NCBI GenBank assembly: GCA_963070105.1
Contig: OY718806.1
Span: 5,415,865 to 5,479,864 of the forward strand
Origin: Litomosoides sigmodontis
Taxonomy: Eukaryota; Nematoda; Chromadorea; Rhabditida; Onchocercidae
Reading direction: 5' to 3'
Length of the DNA: 64,000 bases
Made by a program: the position numbers and the translations under genes. The notes under the pieces are model-generated. The model saw only the letters and a list, made by a program, of their open reading frames with translations. It was not told the DNA's origin and searched no databases. Below are positions 24,899 through 36,130 of the stretch, piece by piece. Positions within the stretch are counted from its first letter, which is position 1. The number at the start of each line of letters is the position of its first letter.

Positions 24899-27245
24899 TA
24901 ATTGGCAATTGCATTTTAATGGCAGTTGAAAAGTTGTCTTATGAAGTATGCAAAAGAAGGACTGACCGGGAAGCCCTGTGGGAGCGAGGCTTCCTTGTGA
25001 TCGGTTGGAAGGAAAGAAGACAAGGCCTAGACCCCATAGCGAAGGCTCGCTTTATTAAGTGCACTCTCCAACCCCACGCTCTCTCTCCCTTCTCATTTCA
25101 TCTTTCACTTTTTCCCTTCAACAAGCATCAACCACTTTTATTTATGGATATATCCTCTTGCTTCTATTTCCTCTGCCTATTTCTGACGGCATCATCCAAT
25201 CATTACAGGCATCGTTAGCTGCGTAGTTTATCACTTCTTTTTGTCATCCATTTTTTATCCGTTATCTCATTCACCCCTTTTATGTGCCCCAACTCAGCTC
25301 CTCTACGATCATTCCTCTCTTCCTATCTACTTGACGTGTACGTACGTATATAGACTAGTTCAGTGACGTGAAATGAGATTGCACAACTTGTGGCTTAAGA
25401 ATTAATAAAAGCCGCCAATAACAGCAGTCCTTTGGAACCGACATAATCACAACTTTTTAGGACTACTTTAAGAATTCCCGGAATAAAGTGTCACGCACTG
25501 TTCTTTAGTGTCCTTTTTCCATTTACTCTCAATTTGTTCTGCCTTGTTGTCGGAACGAAATTTTTCATTGAACATTGAACCAGTCTTATCGTTCTTCTCT
25601 TTCAAAAGCAAATCAGTTTGCTACGACTTTGTCGAAACTCGCCGCCACTCCTCTTTACTTTTCCGCTTTTGTAAAATTAGACTAAGGCAGCTTATACGTA
25701 ATTTCAGAAGAAAATTTGGCACTTACCACTGGTATCGGTAAGATTAAATTTACTGTAGAAATTAAGTTAGCTCCACATCTGCTAGAATTTTAACCGACTT
25801 TCGTTTTTAAATATGCAAGAAGCTAAGAGAGAAAATGTTTTGTTAGGGATAACTGATTTTCCGGCGATAGCACAATAGCTCTGAAAGGTTCAGAATTGAA
25901 ACACCTGGCACACGTTTGTCTTAGCGCACGAAAAAGATTAGGATACTAGTCAGCACATAACTGAAGGATGAAAAGTTTCAAATTGCAGGATTTTCAAGCT
26001 ACAACATTACTTTTAGCAATAGCAACCGTTGAAAAAGTAAAAGAGAAGATATGCTTTTCACAAATTAAGATGTATATGTAGGCAAATAGGTAGATGTAAG
26101 TTTTTGGGAAATAATGTCACTACCTTGTTTACGGCTAATATTTGTTAGGCTTTATTTTAACGTTAAATCGGATGAAGATGAAAACCTAATTATCAGTAAG
26201 TATTAATACGAAATTATGCCTCTTTCATTTGGTGTATACTAAATCTTACTTCTCAGTAATTGTAGGTAGAAATTGTTGCGTCGAATAAAACGCCCCAATT
26301 GTAACGGAGAAATCTGTTGAAGAATATTCAGAAAGAATGTCTTCGGCCATCACCACCACATTTTACCACCATTGTGTTCCTTCACAGCATAGGCCTGGAG
26401 AAGAAGAATGATCATTCAAAGGTACTAAACATGGGATGTATGCTATGATATCAAAAAAAATGTAACGACCTTTGAACTCCAGTAAGTATATTTTGCACGC
26501 ACTTCTGCTTCCATCGTTCTCGGAGCAGGACGAAATATTAATTAATGTTATTGGAGAATTATTTCACGCTCCCAGTTAATTTATTATCTGGTAAAAGGTA
26601 TGAGGAATATGATAAGAGTGACATCATAAGGATGATGTGTGAATGCGGAACTTTCTGCGTGATACGCTAGTTTGCAGTTTAACAAGTTGTTCTCGCCCAG
26701 TCCTTCCAGACACCACGCACTTATTGATCATTGTTCCAGTGCCCTTGAACTTGCTTCTCCTAGCATTTTGCCTGTCATTTTTTAATTATTACACCGCATT
26801 ATCTGAGAAATTTCAGTTACAAACATAGCAGATGCTCGAAAACGTTCCCATTTCTGCTATGCCCTTTTTTTTTGCTCTCTCAGTAAGTAAATAATGAGAA
26901 AATCCTCTTCGGGTTCATTGTCCCACGTCCATTGCTTGAGGATATCATTTCCGTTTGAGGACGTAAATTTTTGCACATCTTTATGACTGTTTTTTTGTCC
27001 TTTTTCGCTTTTCTTCAGGCGTGGCTACTTTGTTGCCAATGTCATCCGCATAACTTGGAAATGAAAAAAGAACTTGAAGGATCGGAATTTACATCTTTTT
27101 GTTTATTCATATTATTTTATTATTTAAATGTCTAAATCTTAAAAATTAAACATGATCACTTTTAGATGGTTTAGCATTAAATGAAACTATCCAAATTTCA
27201 ATAGGATCAAGAATTGCGCCGTAACATGGACAAAACGTGAAAGAA

Positions 27246-27545
27246 TTAGGCTACTTTGAATTTAGCTCCTTTTGGAGGCTTGAGAAGAATAAAATTGCAA
27301 AAGGTATCATATTCAAAAAATTGTTGCCTTAAGTAATGATGATTCATGAAGATGTTGAAGTAACTGGGCCGTTGGGTTGGGTTGGATTGAAAGAATTGAT
27401 AAGTATCTGAAGGAAAGCGTATAACGTTAGCAGCTGTCATTTGAAAAGTGAAGATGGAATGTTGTTCGAAAAACGCGTTAAGAAAAGAAGTGGTAGGAGG
27501 AGCAGCATGAATCAGGCTTGAGCTTGAATTTCTCAGCATCATCAC
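27246..27545 (-). CDS. Doubtful single-exon ORF, 99 residues
   Basis: An open frame starting MMMLRNSSSSLIHAAPPTT and ending PPKGAKFKVA. It has reasonable amino acid variety (aromatic-rich, for example YQFFQSNPTQRPSYFNIF) but no signal peptide, no recognisable domain and no supporting splice sites. Chance ORFs of this length are common in such a window. I include it because nothing else explains the stretch. Confidence 0.22.
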   Translation of the reverse strand: MMMLRNSSSSLIHAAPPTTSFLNAFFEQHSIFTFQMTAANVIRFPSDTYQFFQSNPTQRPSYFNIFMNHHYLRQQFFEYDTFCNFILLKPPKGAKFKVA

Positions 27546-28292
27546 TTTGCTTACATCTACAATTTCTTTCTTCCATCATATCATATCACTCAGATGTTAT
27601 CAAATCAAATTTGTTGTGTCCCACCTACCAATCCTTTCTGTCATCTCTCATTTTGCTTTTATTTCATCAAAACATTTTCTTCCATTGCTTTGTTGCAGTT
27701 TTTTTAACCTATTAATTTTACGAAAATACTTAAGTCGAAAATAAATCTTTAGCGTCAAAGACATAAATCTTTAATCATTCAACAATTTTTTATCACTATT
27801 TGTAACGATTATCTTGATGGTGAAGTGTACTTTCAAAGATCGAACTCTTGGACTACTTCTTACTTTAAATAGTACACATTAATGCTTAAGTGTAATAGTA
27901 ATGCAACAAATCTCAGTTATATCATCCTGTTAGAATAACACTAATACCTGAAAGTTCTCATTAGTGGCTCATTCTAGTATTTTTTAAATGTTAGAAAGTC
28001 TTTGAAAATGCATAATTTCCAGTTTCAATATTGCTTAATTGTTACCATTTCTGCGTTAAGTGAGATTTTACAATCACTTGACAAACTTTATTGCATTTAA
28101 AAAATTAAATTCTACAATTTGTATCTCATTTTTTTAATTGAAAAAGTGAAAGAGAAGTGTGATCGTATTAATAAATGTTTTCGTCCAAGCTTTCCCATTT
28201 TAATGACTAAGAATGTTTACAGTTAAGTTATGGTTTGCTAGTATGTGAATTAACCACTAGCAGTTTAATGCACCGTGGCTGGTTTTACTACT

Positions 28293-28826
28293 ATGGGAAT
28301 ACGCAACGAAAATGTAGGAAGTTCTAGTATTCTGATGTAAGTTGTAATCATATTAACATATTAATTTAATTTATCCGTCTTTCACAATGTCATACTTTGG
28401 CTTATGATCGTCATTCTGGTAGGATCGCCTTGATCTTTGATGAAACAAGTGTTAAATGACGGGCGTGAAAAGAAAAGGACATATACAAATGTTACAAATT
28501 TGAATGTATTTTGTAGAAATAGATCTCATCCAGTTGCCAAAATTACACTTAAAGAGAAACCTGAGATGGTTATGACTTTTTCTAACTATAGAGATTCCAT
28601 TTTAGAAAAATGGTTGAAATTGATTAAAGGGTCTCAGCGGTTCAAGGTAAGGGTTAATTTACAAATAATTAAAAGATTTGTATGACGTTGGTGTGCCTGT
28701 TCCTCGTTGTAACACTTCCTTCTATCTTCCACTTTGACATCTTGTGAAATATTTTAATTGTTTCAGTTCTCTCTTTTCACTATTATTCCTGTTTCAAATA
28801 CCGCTATCTTCGATCATCATGAATAA
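28293..28826 (+). CDS. Candidate novel small protein, three exons, 77 residues
   Basis: I do not recognise this protein, but the gene model is clean. Exon 28293-28336 (MGIRNENVGSSSIL plus two bases) ends at a strong GTAAGT donor. Exon 28517-28646 follows a TTTTGTAG acceptor and ends AAG at a GTAAGG donor. Exon 28767-28826 follows TTGTTTCAG and ends at TAA. All phases match. The middle exon reads NRSHPVAKITLKEKPEMVM, then FSNYRDSILEKWLKLIKGSQ; the last reads FSLFTIIPVSNTAIFDHHE. A basic/acidic amphipathic helix around NYRDSILEKWLKLI is likely. There is no signal peptide or membrane segment. A longer first-frame reading of the middle exon from 28437 also exists but lacks the splice support. It may be nematode-specific. 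Confidence 0.5.
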
Positions 28827-29975
28827 ACGCCAATTTATTGCTATTCATTTTATTATTAAAACCAAATCACGTTATGATCCCTGCCCCTTCAAACTTCTGA
28901 AGTTCGAAATGATTACTTTGCTTTCTATGATGGAAAAAAAGGGAGAAAGGAAATTTGTCGTTGAGATTATTTTGATCCTTTCATCTTCTTCCTGTGTTTC
29001 CAATGTTCGACACTGCGAAAACCGCTGCATCGATTGTGCAGCCACTTTGGTTCTCAGTTGCCTAACATGCTATTATTATAATTAAATTAATGAAATATCT
29101 TCATGGTTTCTCGTAGCTCGTACGGAAGAAACTGGTTTCTAATTTCGTTCCTTAATCGAGCCATATCGGAAAAATTGCTTTCCAATTATAATTCTTCATT
29201 AAATTGTCTACCTCTTTAATCTAAAGTTACTTCTGGCTTGAAGCAGCCATGTTGAAAGAAATTGTAGAACAGCATATATCGAGTCAAGTTAATTTTTTTG
29301 AAACAAATTTTGTTGAATTATCTTTATCTAAAAGACATGTTCGAAATTTAGAAATTACTATGTTTGCATTATTACTCTTTAGCCTCAAAATATTATTTTG
29401 GATGCAACAAGTGATACGTTACAACCTAATATAATTTTCATTTCCTAGGTTGTAACCATCACGAGGTTAAATAAAAAATGTCTGATTAGAGCACAATAAA
29501 GCTCATGCTGTCGCATTTTAAAATTGATCCAAACTTTCTTCAAGTGTCGGCATTATTTTTCCTTAATATAAGTATATACAATTACGTTGTTGAAGCAGTT
29601 TCAGTGGATGACCACTGAGTATCATGGCTAAATGACGACCTAGCAACCATTCATTATACCACTTTGTACCAAGAAGCCAAGATGCTTGCTGATTTTATAG
29701 CTCCAAATAAGTGTAGGTTAACGAAGCACTCAATCACTTATCTACATCCTTCTCTTCTTTATCAGTGCATCAAATTACAATAGCATTTCCATTTTGCGCT
29801 GATTGTTGTCGATAAATTTACATGCCAATGCCTTTATTCTTTTTACCGTAAAGACTGAATTTATTTGCAGAAAACATAGGTATTATAAAGAGGAGGGTAG
29901 GGAGGTTCGAGGAAATTAGGCATATAAATAGTGGAATGTTTTTGGGATTAGGGGATGTTCAATGGATGATATATC
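28827..29975. other. Interval upstream of the arrestin-domain gene
   Basis: I see no supported exons. Open frames such as 28744-29085 + overlap the last exon of the small candidate gene in a different frame, and 29249-29434 + is low-complexity. The right end should hold the promoter or spliced-leader acceptor of the arrestin-domain gene. Confidence 0.5.
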
Positions 29976-32065
29976 ATGAAAATCGAGCATTTTGATGTTC
30001 TACTCAGCAAACAATCCGAGAAGCCCTACACCGGCGGTGAGGCAGTTCAGGTCCGTTTTGACTTTGACCATCTTTCACTAGTTATATTTTCATTCATGTT
30101 TCGCCCTAATAGTTCCCAAGAATAAAGACAAAATTAAAATCACATTCGACGAAGGAGTTCACAATTTGTGGAGTTTGAAAAAGTGAAAAATCGAAAAGGT
30201 GAATTTCAGGGACATGTGGAAATAAGTGTTTTGGAAAAAGTTAAAGTAGGACGATTGATTGTAAAATTGATTGGACAAGCACAGACTGGCTGGAAAAATA
30301 AGAATAGCGAAGTTTTGTATGAAAGTAACGAGCAAGTGCTCAACGAGTATATCGATTTAACAGGGTTCGTATCAAAATCTTCATTTACTGCCCAAGCATA
30401 TATTTCTTTCATGATAGAAATTTACTTTAAATGCTAAAATTATTGAGTACGAAGCCAATCATTACTTCTTACATGCGGAAAAAAATGCAATATATTTTTT
30501 TGTGTTGCAAGTCTGATTATTCAAATTAGTGGAAGCCGAAGCATCACATCTGTCATTATTTGCGTTTGCAGAATGCTCACTGATTTTTGCGATGAAAATT
30601 TTAACTTGGAAGAAGGCCTTCACCAAATATGCTTTCATATTCCAGTAAGCATGATTTTTTCTGTCTCGGTACTGTGTGCATTCATATTATAGAGTGATAA
30701 TTAAGTAAATAAGGTTATGATGACCTAGTGATAATGATAAAAAGTGATTGCAGTAGTTCTTGAGAGGAGAGTGTGAATTCCATGTCATGTTTCAGACATG
30801 AGCCATTTTAATGATGCCATAAATTGATTTAAAACTCATCTACAATACTTGCATTGTGTAAGCGTTTTAAATTTCAGCTGCCACTGGATGTGATATCATC
30901 GATTGAAAAAGAAAATTATGGCTGGGTTCGTTATACGTGCTCTGCAACCCTCGATGTGCTTGATGAAAGTGCTAGGGAGATTTGTGCTGGTATTTTTTTT
31001 TATTTTTAAATTTTGAGCTTGTTAACTTTACTTAAATTACATTACAGCTGGAAGGGAATGGTTTAGTTTTCTAGAAAATAGGCGATTGATTTTCAGTGAT
31101 TGCAATACTTGGTGAAAGGATTCAGAAATACGTTATTTGCAATGAAAACAATATAGAAGATACAGTTTCAAGCTATAAATAGTTTTAACAGAACACTTCA
31201 GAGCATAACTTTACCGTGTTCTCTTTACTTAATCTTGATGCACCATACATGCGACAACCAGTCACCAGTCAGGAAGAAAGCGAAGTACATGGATGTTGCT
31301 GTAATCGTAAAATCGGCGTTGAATCGGCTCAATTAACTATTTCCGACATGGGGCTTCTACCCGGTAGAACTGTATTTGAGACTGTAATAATTTCTTGTAA
31401 ACTTAATCCATAAATTAGAGTGATTTTGCATGAAATCCTCCCCGTTGAATTGATGAATATGAAGTTCATTTGAATTTAAATTGGTATACACTTAAATTTT
31501 GAATGTTTAAAAATTTAACGTTGTTTTTTGGTAAAAACATCGAAATATTTTAAGTTAATGGTTTGAAAAATTCAGGTGAAACAGCAAAAATTACGTTAGT
31601 AATTGAGAATGTCTCTAAAAGGAGGCGAAAGAAATCTCGGAGAAGTCGAAATGATTGCGTGCTGCTCTCATTATGTCAGCAACTTGATTTTTCGTCACAG
31701 AATCGTTATGAACTTCATTTGTTTGATAGGAAATCACTAACAATTGCTGTGAAATCCATGGTAATACTGTTTCATACTTCTAACGCAGAATGCAGTTGTC
31801 AAATATTTACGAAAAGTTGATATTCCATAATAAGCCGGAATTCTGTACTTCCTGATTTCAGGGGACATGTAAAGTGACATCAGGCACAGGTCCAGAAACA
31901 AGGCACATTGATTTCCAGATACCCACTGATTTACAGCCAACTTCAATCAAAGCGAATGGCCTTATTACAATTAGTTATTTTTTCCGTCTAGATATGCATA
32001 GTTTTGATGTTATTGTGCCAGTAATTATTGGATCAATGAAAACACTTGGTCCTATTGACGAGTGA
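29976..32065 (+). CDS. Arrestin-domain-containing protein (alpha-arrestin, ARRDC type)
   Basis: Seven exons join in phase: 29976-30050, 30210-30364, 30572-30644, 30878-30989, 31202-31363, 31576-31760, 31862-32065, giving 321 residues. The N-terminal arrestin fold starts MKIEHFDVLLSKQSEKPYTG, then GGEAVQGHVEISVLEKVKVG, LIGQAQTGW and the loop ENYGWVRYTCSATLD. The C-terminal fold has EHNFTVFSLLNLDAP, CCCNRKIGVESAQLTISDMG, the hallmark LLPGETAKITLVIENVSKR and NGLITISYFFRLDM. Alpha-arrestins act as cytoplasmic adaptors that link membrane cargo to ubiquitin ligases and endocytosis. The protein ends soon after the second fold, and I see no PPxY motif for a NEDD4-type ligase in the part I read; C. 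elegans has a large arrd family with many such short members. Junctions at 31201/31202 and 31363/31576 were chosen because they restore the PGE motif. Confidence 0.92.
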
Positions 32066-33197
32066 ACCGCAATCTGAGAATCGTTGCAAGTCAGATTGTC
32101 CACATTATGCTTCCATTGAAAATCGTTTGTCAACCGTTGAAGTGAAGTGCTCCCTTAATGATTAAATAGCTAAATTATTAGTAGTGCCTATGACTTTTGA
32201 TCAGTTGTTTTATAAGATTTTAGTGACAGCTGTTTTGTAAGTGACAAAAGCCATATGAAAGCAACAAAAATGAGTACGAACGGTTCTGTCTGATTTTCCG
32301 GATAATTTGATAATAATTTTGAAGGAACGATATCCGTAAATGAAGAAATTGAACAAATTGCTCACAAATTCATTAGCAAATTCCACATTAAATATCCCTG
32401 TATGCAATCATGCTCGAATCCGACGAACTACCCGTTCTTTCGATTAATTCATTTTTCTATTTTCGCTTTACTTGAGAAATATGATTTTCAGAGGTTTGAT
32501 ATTATTCGTCAGGGTGATTAAATGAGGACAGCGGCAGCTCGTTCCTCCTATTCATTTATGGGAAGTATTTGTATCTGTTGATGCTAAATTCTTCAAATTT
32601 GAATATATTATGCAAACTGTGATTCACTTAATAATACTAAGCGTATATGATCTGAAATGGTTGCAGTGAATTATTTCGTTTCGCAGCTCAATATTTTCTA
32701 ATAAACATAAAACAGTGAATCGAAACAAATAGAAATACAAAGATGAAGAGAAGCTCGTGAAATGGAATTAAAGTGCAAGTTGAACAAGTTTATTCGCAAT
32801 ATTAAGCCATGGTCCATATAACAATAACAAAAACTCTATTTGTATACGTGAAATTCATATCTCATTATATCTTGATGGTATGCGTTAGCAAAAAGAGATG
32901 GAAGGTAAGTGAAGTGTTCTGTCACTACCATTATGTAAGTTGTTTACCAGATTGGATTTTTGAAGGAACTGTCGGGAGTTTTTTTTATTTTCTTGCAGCT
33001 TACGGAGTTAATCTTTCCCCTTATACATCCAAACATAATCCACAGGTTTTAAAAAATTTTCTTTTCACTCTTTTCCTTTTGATCTTCATTTCTCTTATAT
33101 TTCATACGTGCAGATTTTCCAGTAAAACACTGAATATAATGGATGCAATTTTATTCGAAAACTCACAGTTCAGCATTAAGGCATCACTGATTTGGTT
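32066..33197. other. Intergenic region between convergent genes
   Basis: Lies between the stop codons of the arrestin-domain gene (+) and the laminin gene (-), so it should hold both 3' UTRs. AATAAA-like signals occur on both strands. The 179-codon plus-strand frame at 32809-33348 overlaps the last laminin exon on its antisense and is not accepted as a gene. Confidence 0.55.
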
Positions 33198-36130
33198 TCA
33201 ATTAACAGGACAGGAGTTCTTTGTAATGTCACCAAATAAAGACACTTGTGATAAGTCAATGTTTTTTCGTTTTCGCGGTTTCTTCCCCATATTCAAAACG
33301 CGAACACAACCCAAAAATCCCTCTAAAATTAGTATTATGATGTATTGAAGGCGTATATAGTCAATTTTATGTAAAACTAACCTGTCGTCTCTAGGCCTCT
33401 TGATTTGGTACCTTTTGGAACGCCACCCAAATATAGTGGATCCTTCGTATTTGTGTCCGTCTTTTTACCTTTCTTCATTATGTTTAAATTACTTCTGCCA
33501 TCTACCGTCAAAGTCATCAGATTCTTCGTTTTATAGAGCTGAATGTAAATAAACTGATAATTTATCATAGAGGAAGTCACACTGTGACGGATGTAATGAT
33601 TTTATTTAACGATACTGTTAGTAGCAGGATTGGTTTCTTGTCTCTCCTGTTTCAGAAACGGTTTTATTTCTCAGTTTATTTTTTATTACCAACCTTTATG
33701 TGATGCCAGTGCCCGTCACACAGAGCATTGGACATGTTTGGTACGTGTGTTACCGTTTCAGGACCTGCTCCATTATCTACTATGAATTTAACGGTGCCAT
33801 TTATGAACTGAAGTGTTAAATATTCCAGAATACCAACTGATAACAAAACCGCAGTTTTTATTCGCGGTCGCACTTCAAGCTCTATGTTAAACGATGACCC
33901 AACCTAAAAAATACTGGTTTATCATACCAATCCTCATTGTTCATATTCACTGATTTCCTATTCAACCTGAAAAATTGCAATCTCGAAGCCTGAATTATTT
34001 TTCACCTTCCGTGTCCGTGACTTTCGTTCTAATTAAAGATGACAAAGAATATTACTTTAATGCTCCATATTCTGACTCTGTATGTTACTAATTCAATATT
34101 AATATTTTGGACTGCTAATTTAATGTTGCACATAAAAGTAATTGTTTGGCACTTTAACTCAACGTTTGGTTCATCCCACAGCGTCAGTTCTGCTCACCAA
34201 AAGTGGCCCACTTCCATTAAGCAAGCAGGACGTCATACTCATTGAAAGTTTGAGAGTAGGTCCAAGAAGCTTCCTCCCACAAACAGTGCGACGTCGAACA
34301 GAAGATGGTTAAATGTGACTGTGTAAACGTGAGACATATCGGTAGCATTTAAGCCGTGAGATCAAAAGACAAATGAGACTGGAAGATAATTGAGATATGG
34401 TTGGTAGAATGACTTTTAAGGCTGAAATGAGCATGAGAAAGCTGACCACATCGTCAAGATTAAGTATTACAATGAAGTCGCGCTTTTAGAATTTTCGCCT
34501 GGTAAAGGAGAAGCGGCTCTCATCCTCAAGTGGGCGAATCACTATAATATACAACATGAATTGTGCTGCAGTCAGATGGCAAAATAGCGGTTAGACAATG
34601 GTTGATCCGATTAGCCCCGGTACAAATATTCCGGTTGCACCTACTACTGCACTGATGCTACACACAGCACAAGAAAGGGAAGAATACCAGAAACACACCT
34701 TAGAAAACATTTTCCTATTTTAACAATCTATGTTAGAACCGTATCAAGAAGTCAAGTTTTATTCACAATGACGATGAAGACAGTTCCGAAATCCTTGCAA
34801 ATCTGAAGGCGATATATTCAAACAGTCAGTATAGGTGCAAGGTGCTTAGGATACTTTGCAAGGTGCTTAGGATACTTCGCTTTTGATTATGTCAACTATA
34901 ACCTGTCACACTTCTACATGTTACCGTAAACATCGGTAACTGAGCTGTGTATTTACCACAGTGCAGTACTTTGAAGTTTATTTTACAGTATCACAATGAA
35001 TACATTCAGGAACGGTAATTATAATTTATTTTACTATTAATCTAAATCCATACCTTTAGGTTGTTATTTAATATAGCGTAGCCACTCTCCTCTCCGAAAT
35101 ACAAACCTTCTTCAATGTACTGACTGCATGGTACCGTACCAATTTCTGATGGTGGTACATCAAACTTCATTTCGTTAAGCTTGAAATCCCTCAAACATCC
35201 ACCAAAGACCGACTTAGCACCCTTTAATTATAGTAATAGCTAGTAATAAGTGCCACCGAGTCCATATCACCGTCTAAATTAAGAGAAAAAGCATACTGGT
35301 AATATTCTCGATGCAAAAGGCACAAGATCTGGTGGAAGTCCACCAATATAGATTGGCGGTTGAGTATCAACTGCATCTGTTCCGGGAGGAGACTGTCCAT
35401 TTGCTTCCATTACGTCATCGATATATAACGTTCCCGCAAGGCCTTCACGTTCCGCTCTTATGCTATGCCATTCATCATCCATCACAGTTCTATTTGATTT
35501 TAGAATAGCCTATACATAATAAGATTGCAATAACTCTCGTCGGTTGGCGAAAAGTAAAATATTTGAAGAATAGATAAGGAATGATGCGAGAATATTCATT
35601 ACTTGTCCAGATCCCGAATTGTAAGCGAAATGGGCAATGCCGTTGACGAGATACAAAGCTAAATAATCAGTATGCTTATGGTTCGTCGTAAACATAATTA
35701 TTCCATTTGATGCTGTGGCTCGCAATTGCACCGAGAAGATACTGCTGTAAATTTGCATTCACTTTTAAAATTAGGGGCAAAACTTTTGAGCCTAGTCAAT
35801 TTGCATTTTAAAGATCAACACGACCTTGGATAAAGCACGTACTTCCGAGTTAGCATACAGTTTTACTCAACAGGAAACGAAATATCACCAGATAAACATG
35901 CAAGATCGCAAATGAGCAATAATTGGATCGTCTTTATTTCTACTTACTTTTTATCAAACGAAGCAGGCGGCTTGTCAAACTCAAGGCGTGATGAAGGAGA
36001 CAAACCAAATCGAGTGCCACTGGAGTCCGGTCTATTTCCGTGTGATCTTCCCAAAAGTGCACATTCGTCTGGCTTGCGAGCAATTCCCCGCAATTTTGAA
36101 TGGGAAGATGTTCCCGATGATATTCTCTAA
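33198..36130 (-). other. Laminin alpha: LG4-LG5 domains and C-terminus
   Basis: LG4 exons carry [74 protein letters not shown] and [18 protein letters not shown]5 has [47 protein letters not shown] and, in the final exon 33322-33198, [20 protein letters not shown]. The basic KKPRKRK run in LG5 resembles heparin- or dystroglycan-binding patches (inference). An intron of about 1.15 kb (33906-35055) separates LG4 and LG5 coding exons. Confidence 0.88.

Larger units (their letters stand above)
23661..28292. other. Gene-poor interval with several simple repeats
   Basis: No recognised protein family. It contains a CA-type run (23891-23925), a TG run (24412-24429), a long TA tract (24805-24896) and a GC-richer stretch just right of it (24950-25095). 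Short open frames exist; the best by composition is 27246-27545 on the minus strand (listed separately). The left end must hold the promoter of the ENTH-domain gene. Confidence 0.5.

Noticed and set aside
24919..25218. Plus-strand 99-codon ORF beside the TA tract
   Set aside because: No recognisable domain, and it runs into a Phe/Leu/Ser-rich low-complexity tail; the composition shift is reported as a finding instead.
28744..29085. Plus-strand 113-codon ORF
   Set aside because: Starts inside an intron of the small spliced candidate gene in a different frame; low-complexity hydrophobic and Ser-rich content, no domain.
32809..33348. Plus-strand 179-codon ORF with hydrophobic stretches
   Set aside because: Its 3' part is antisense to the final laminin LG5 exon, and its remaining part has no homology or consistent exon structure.
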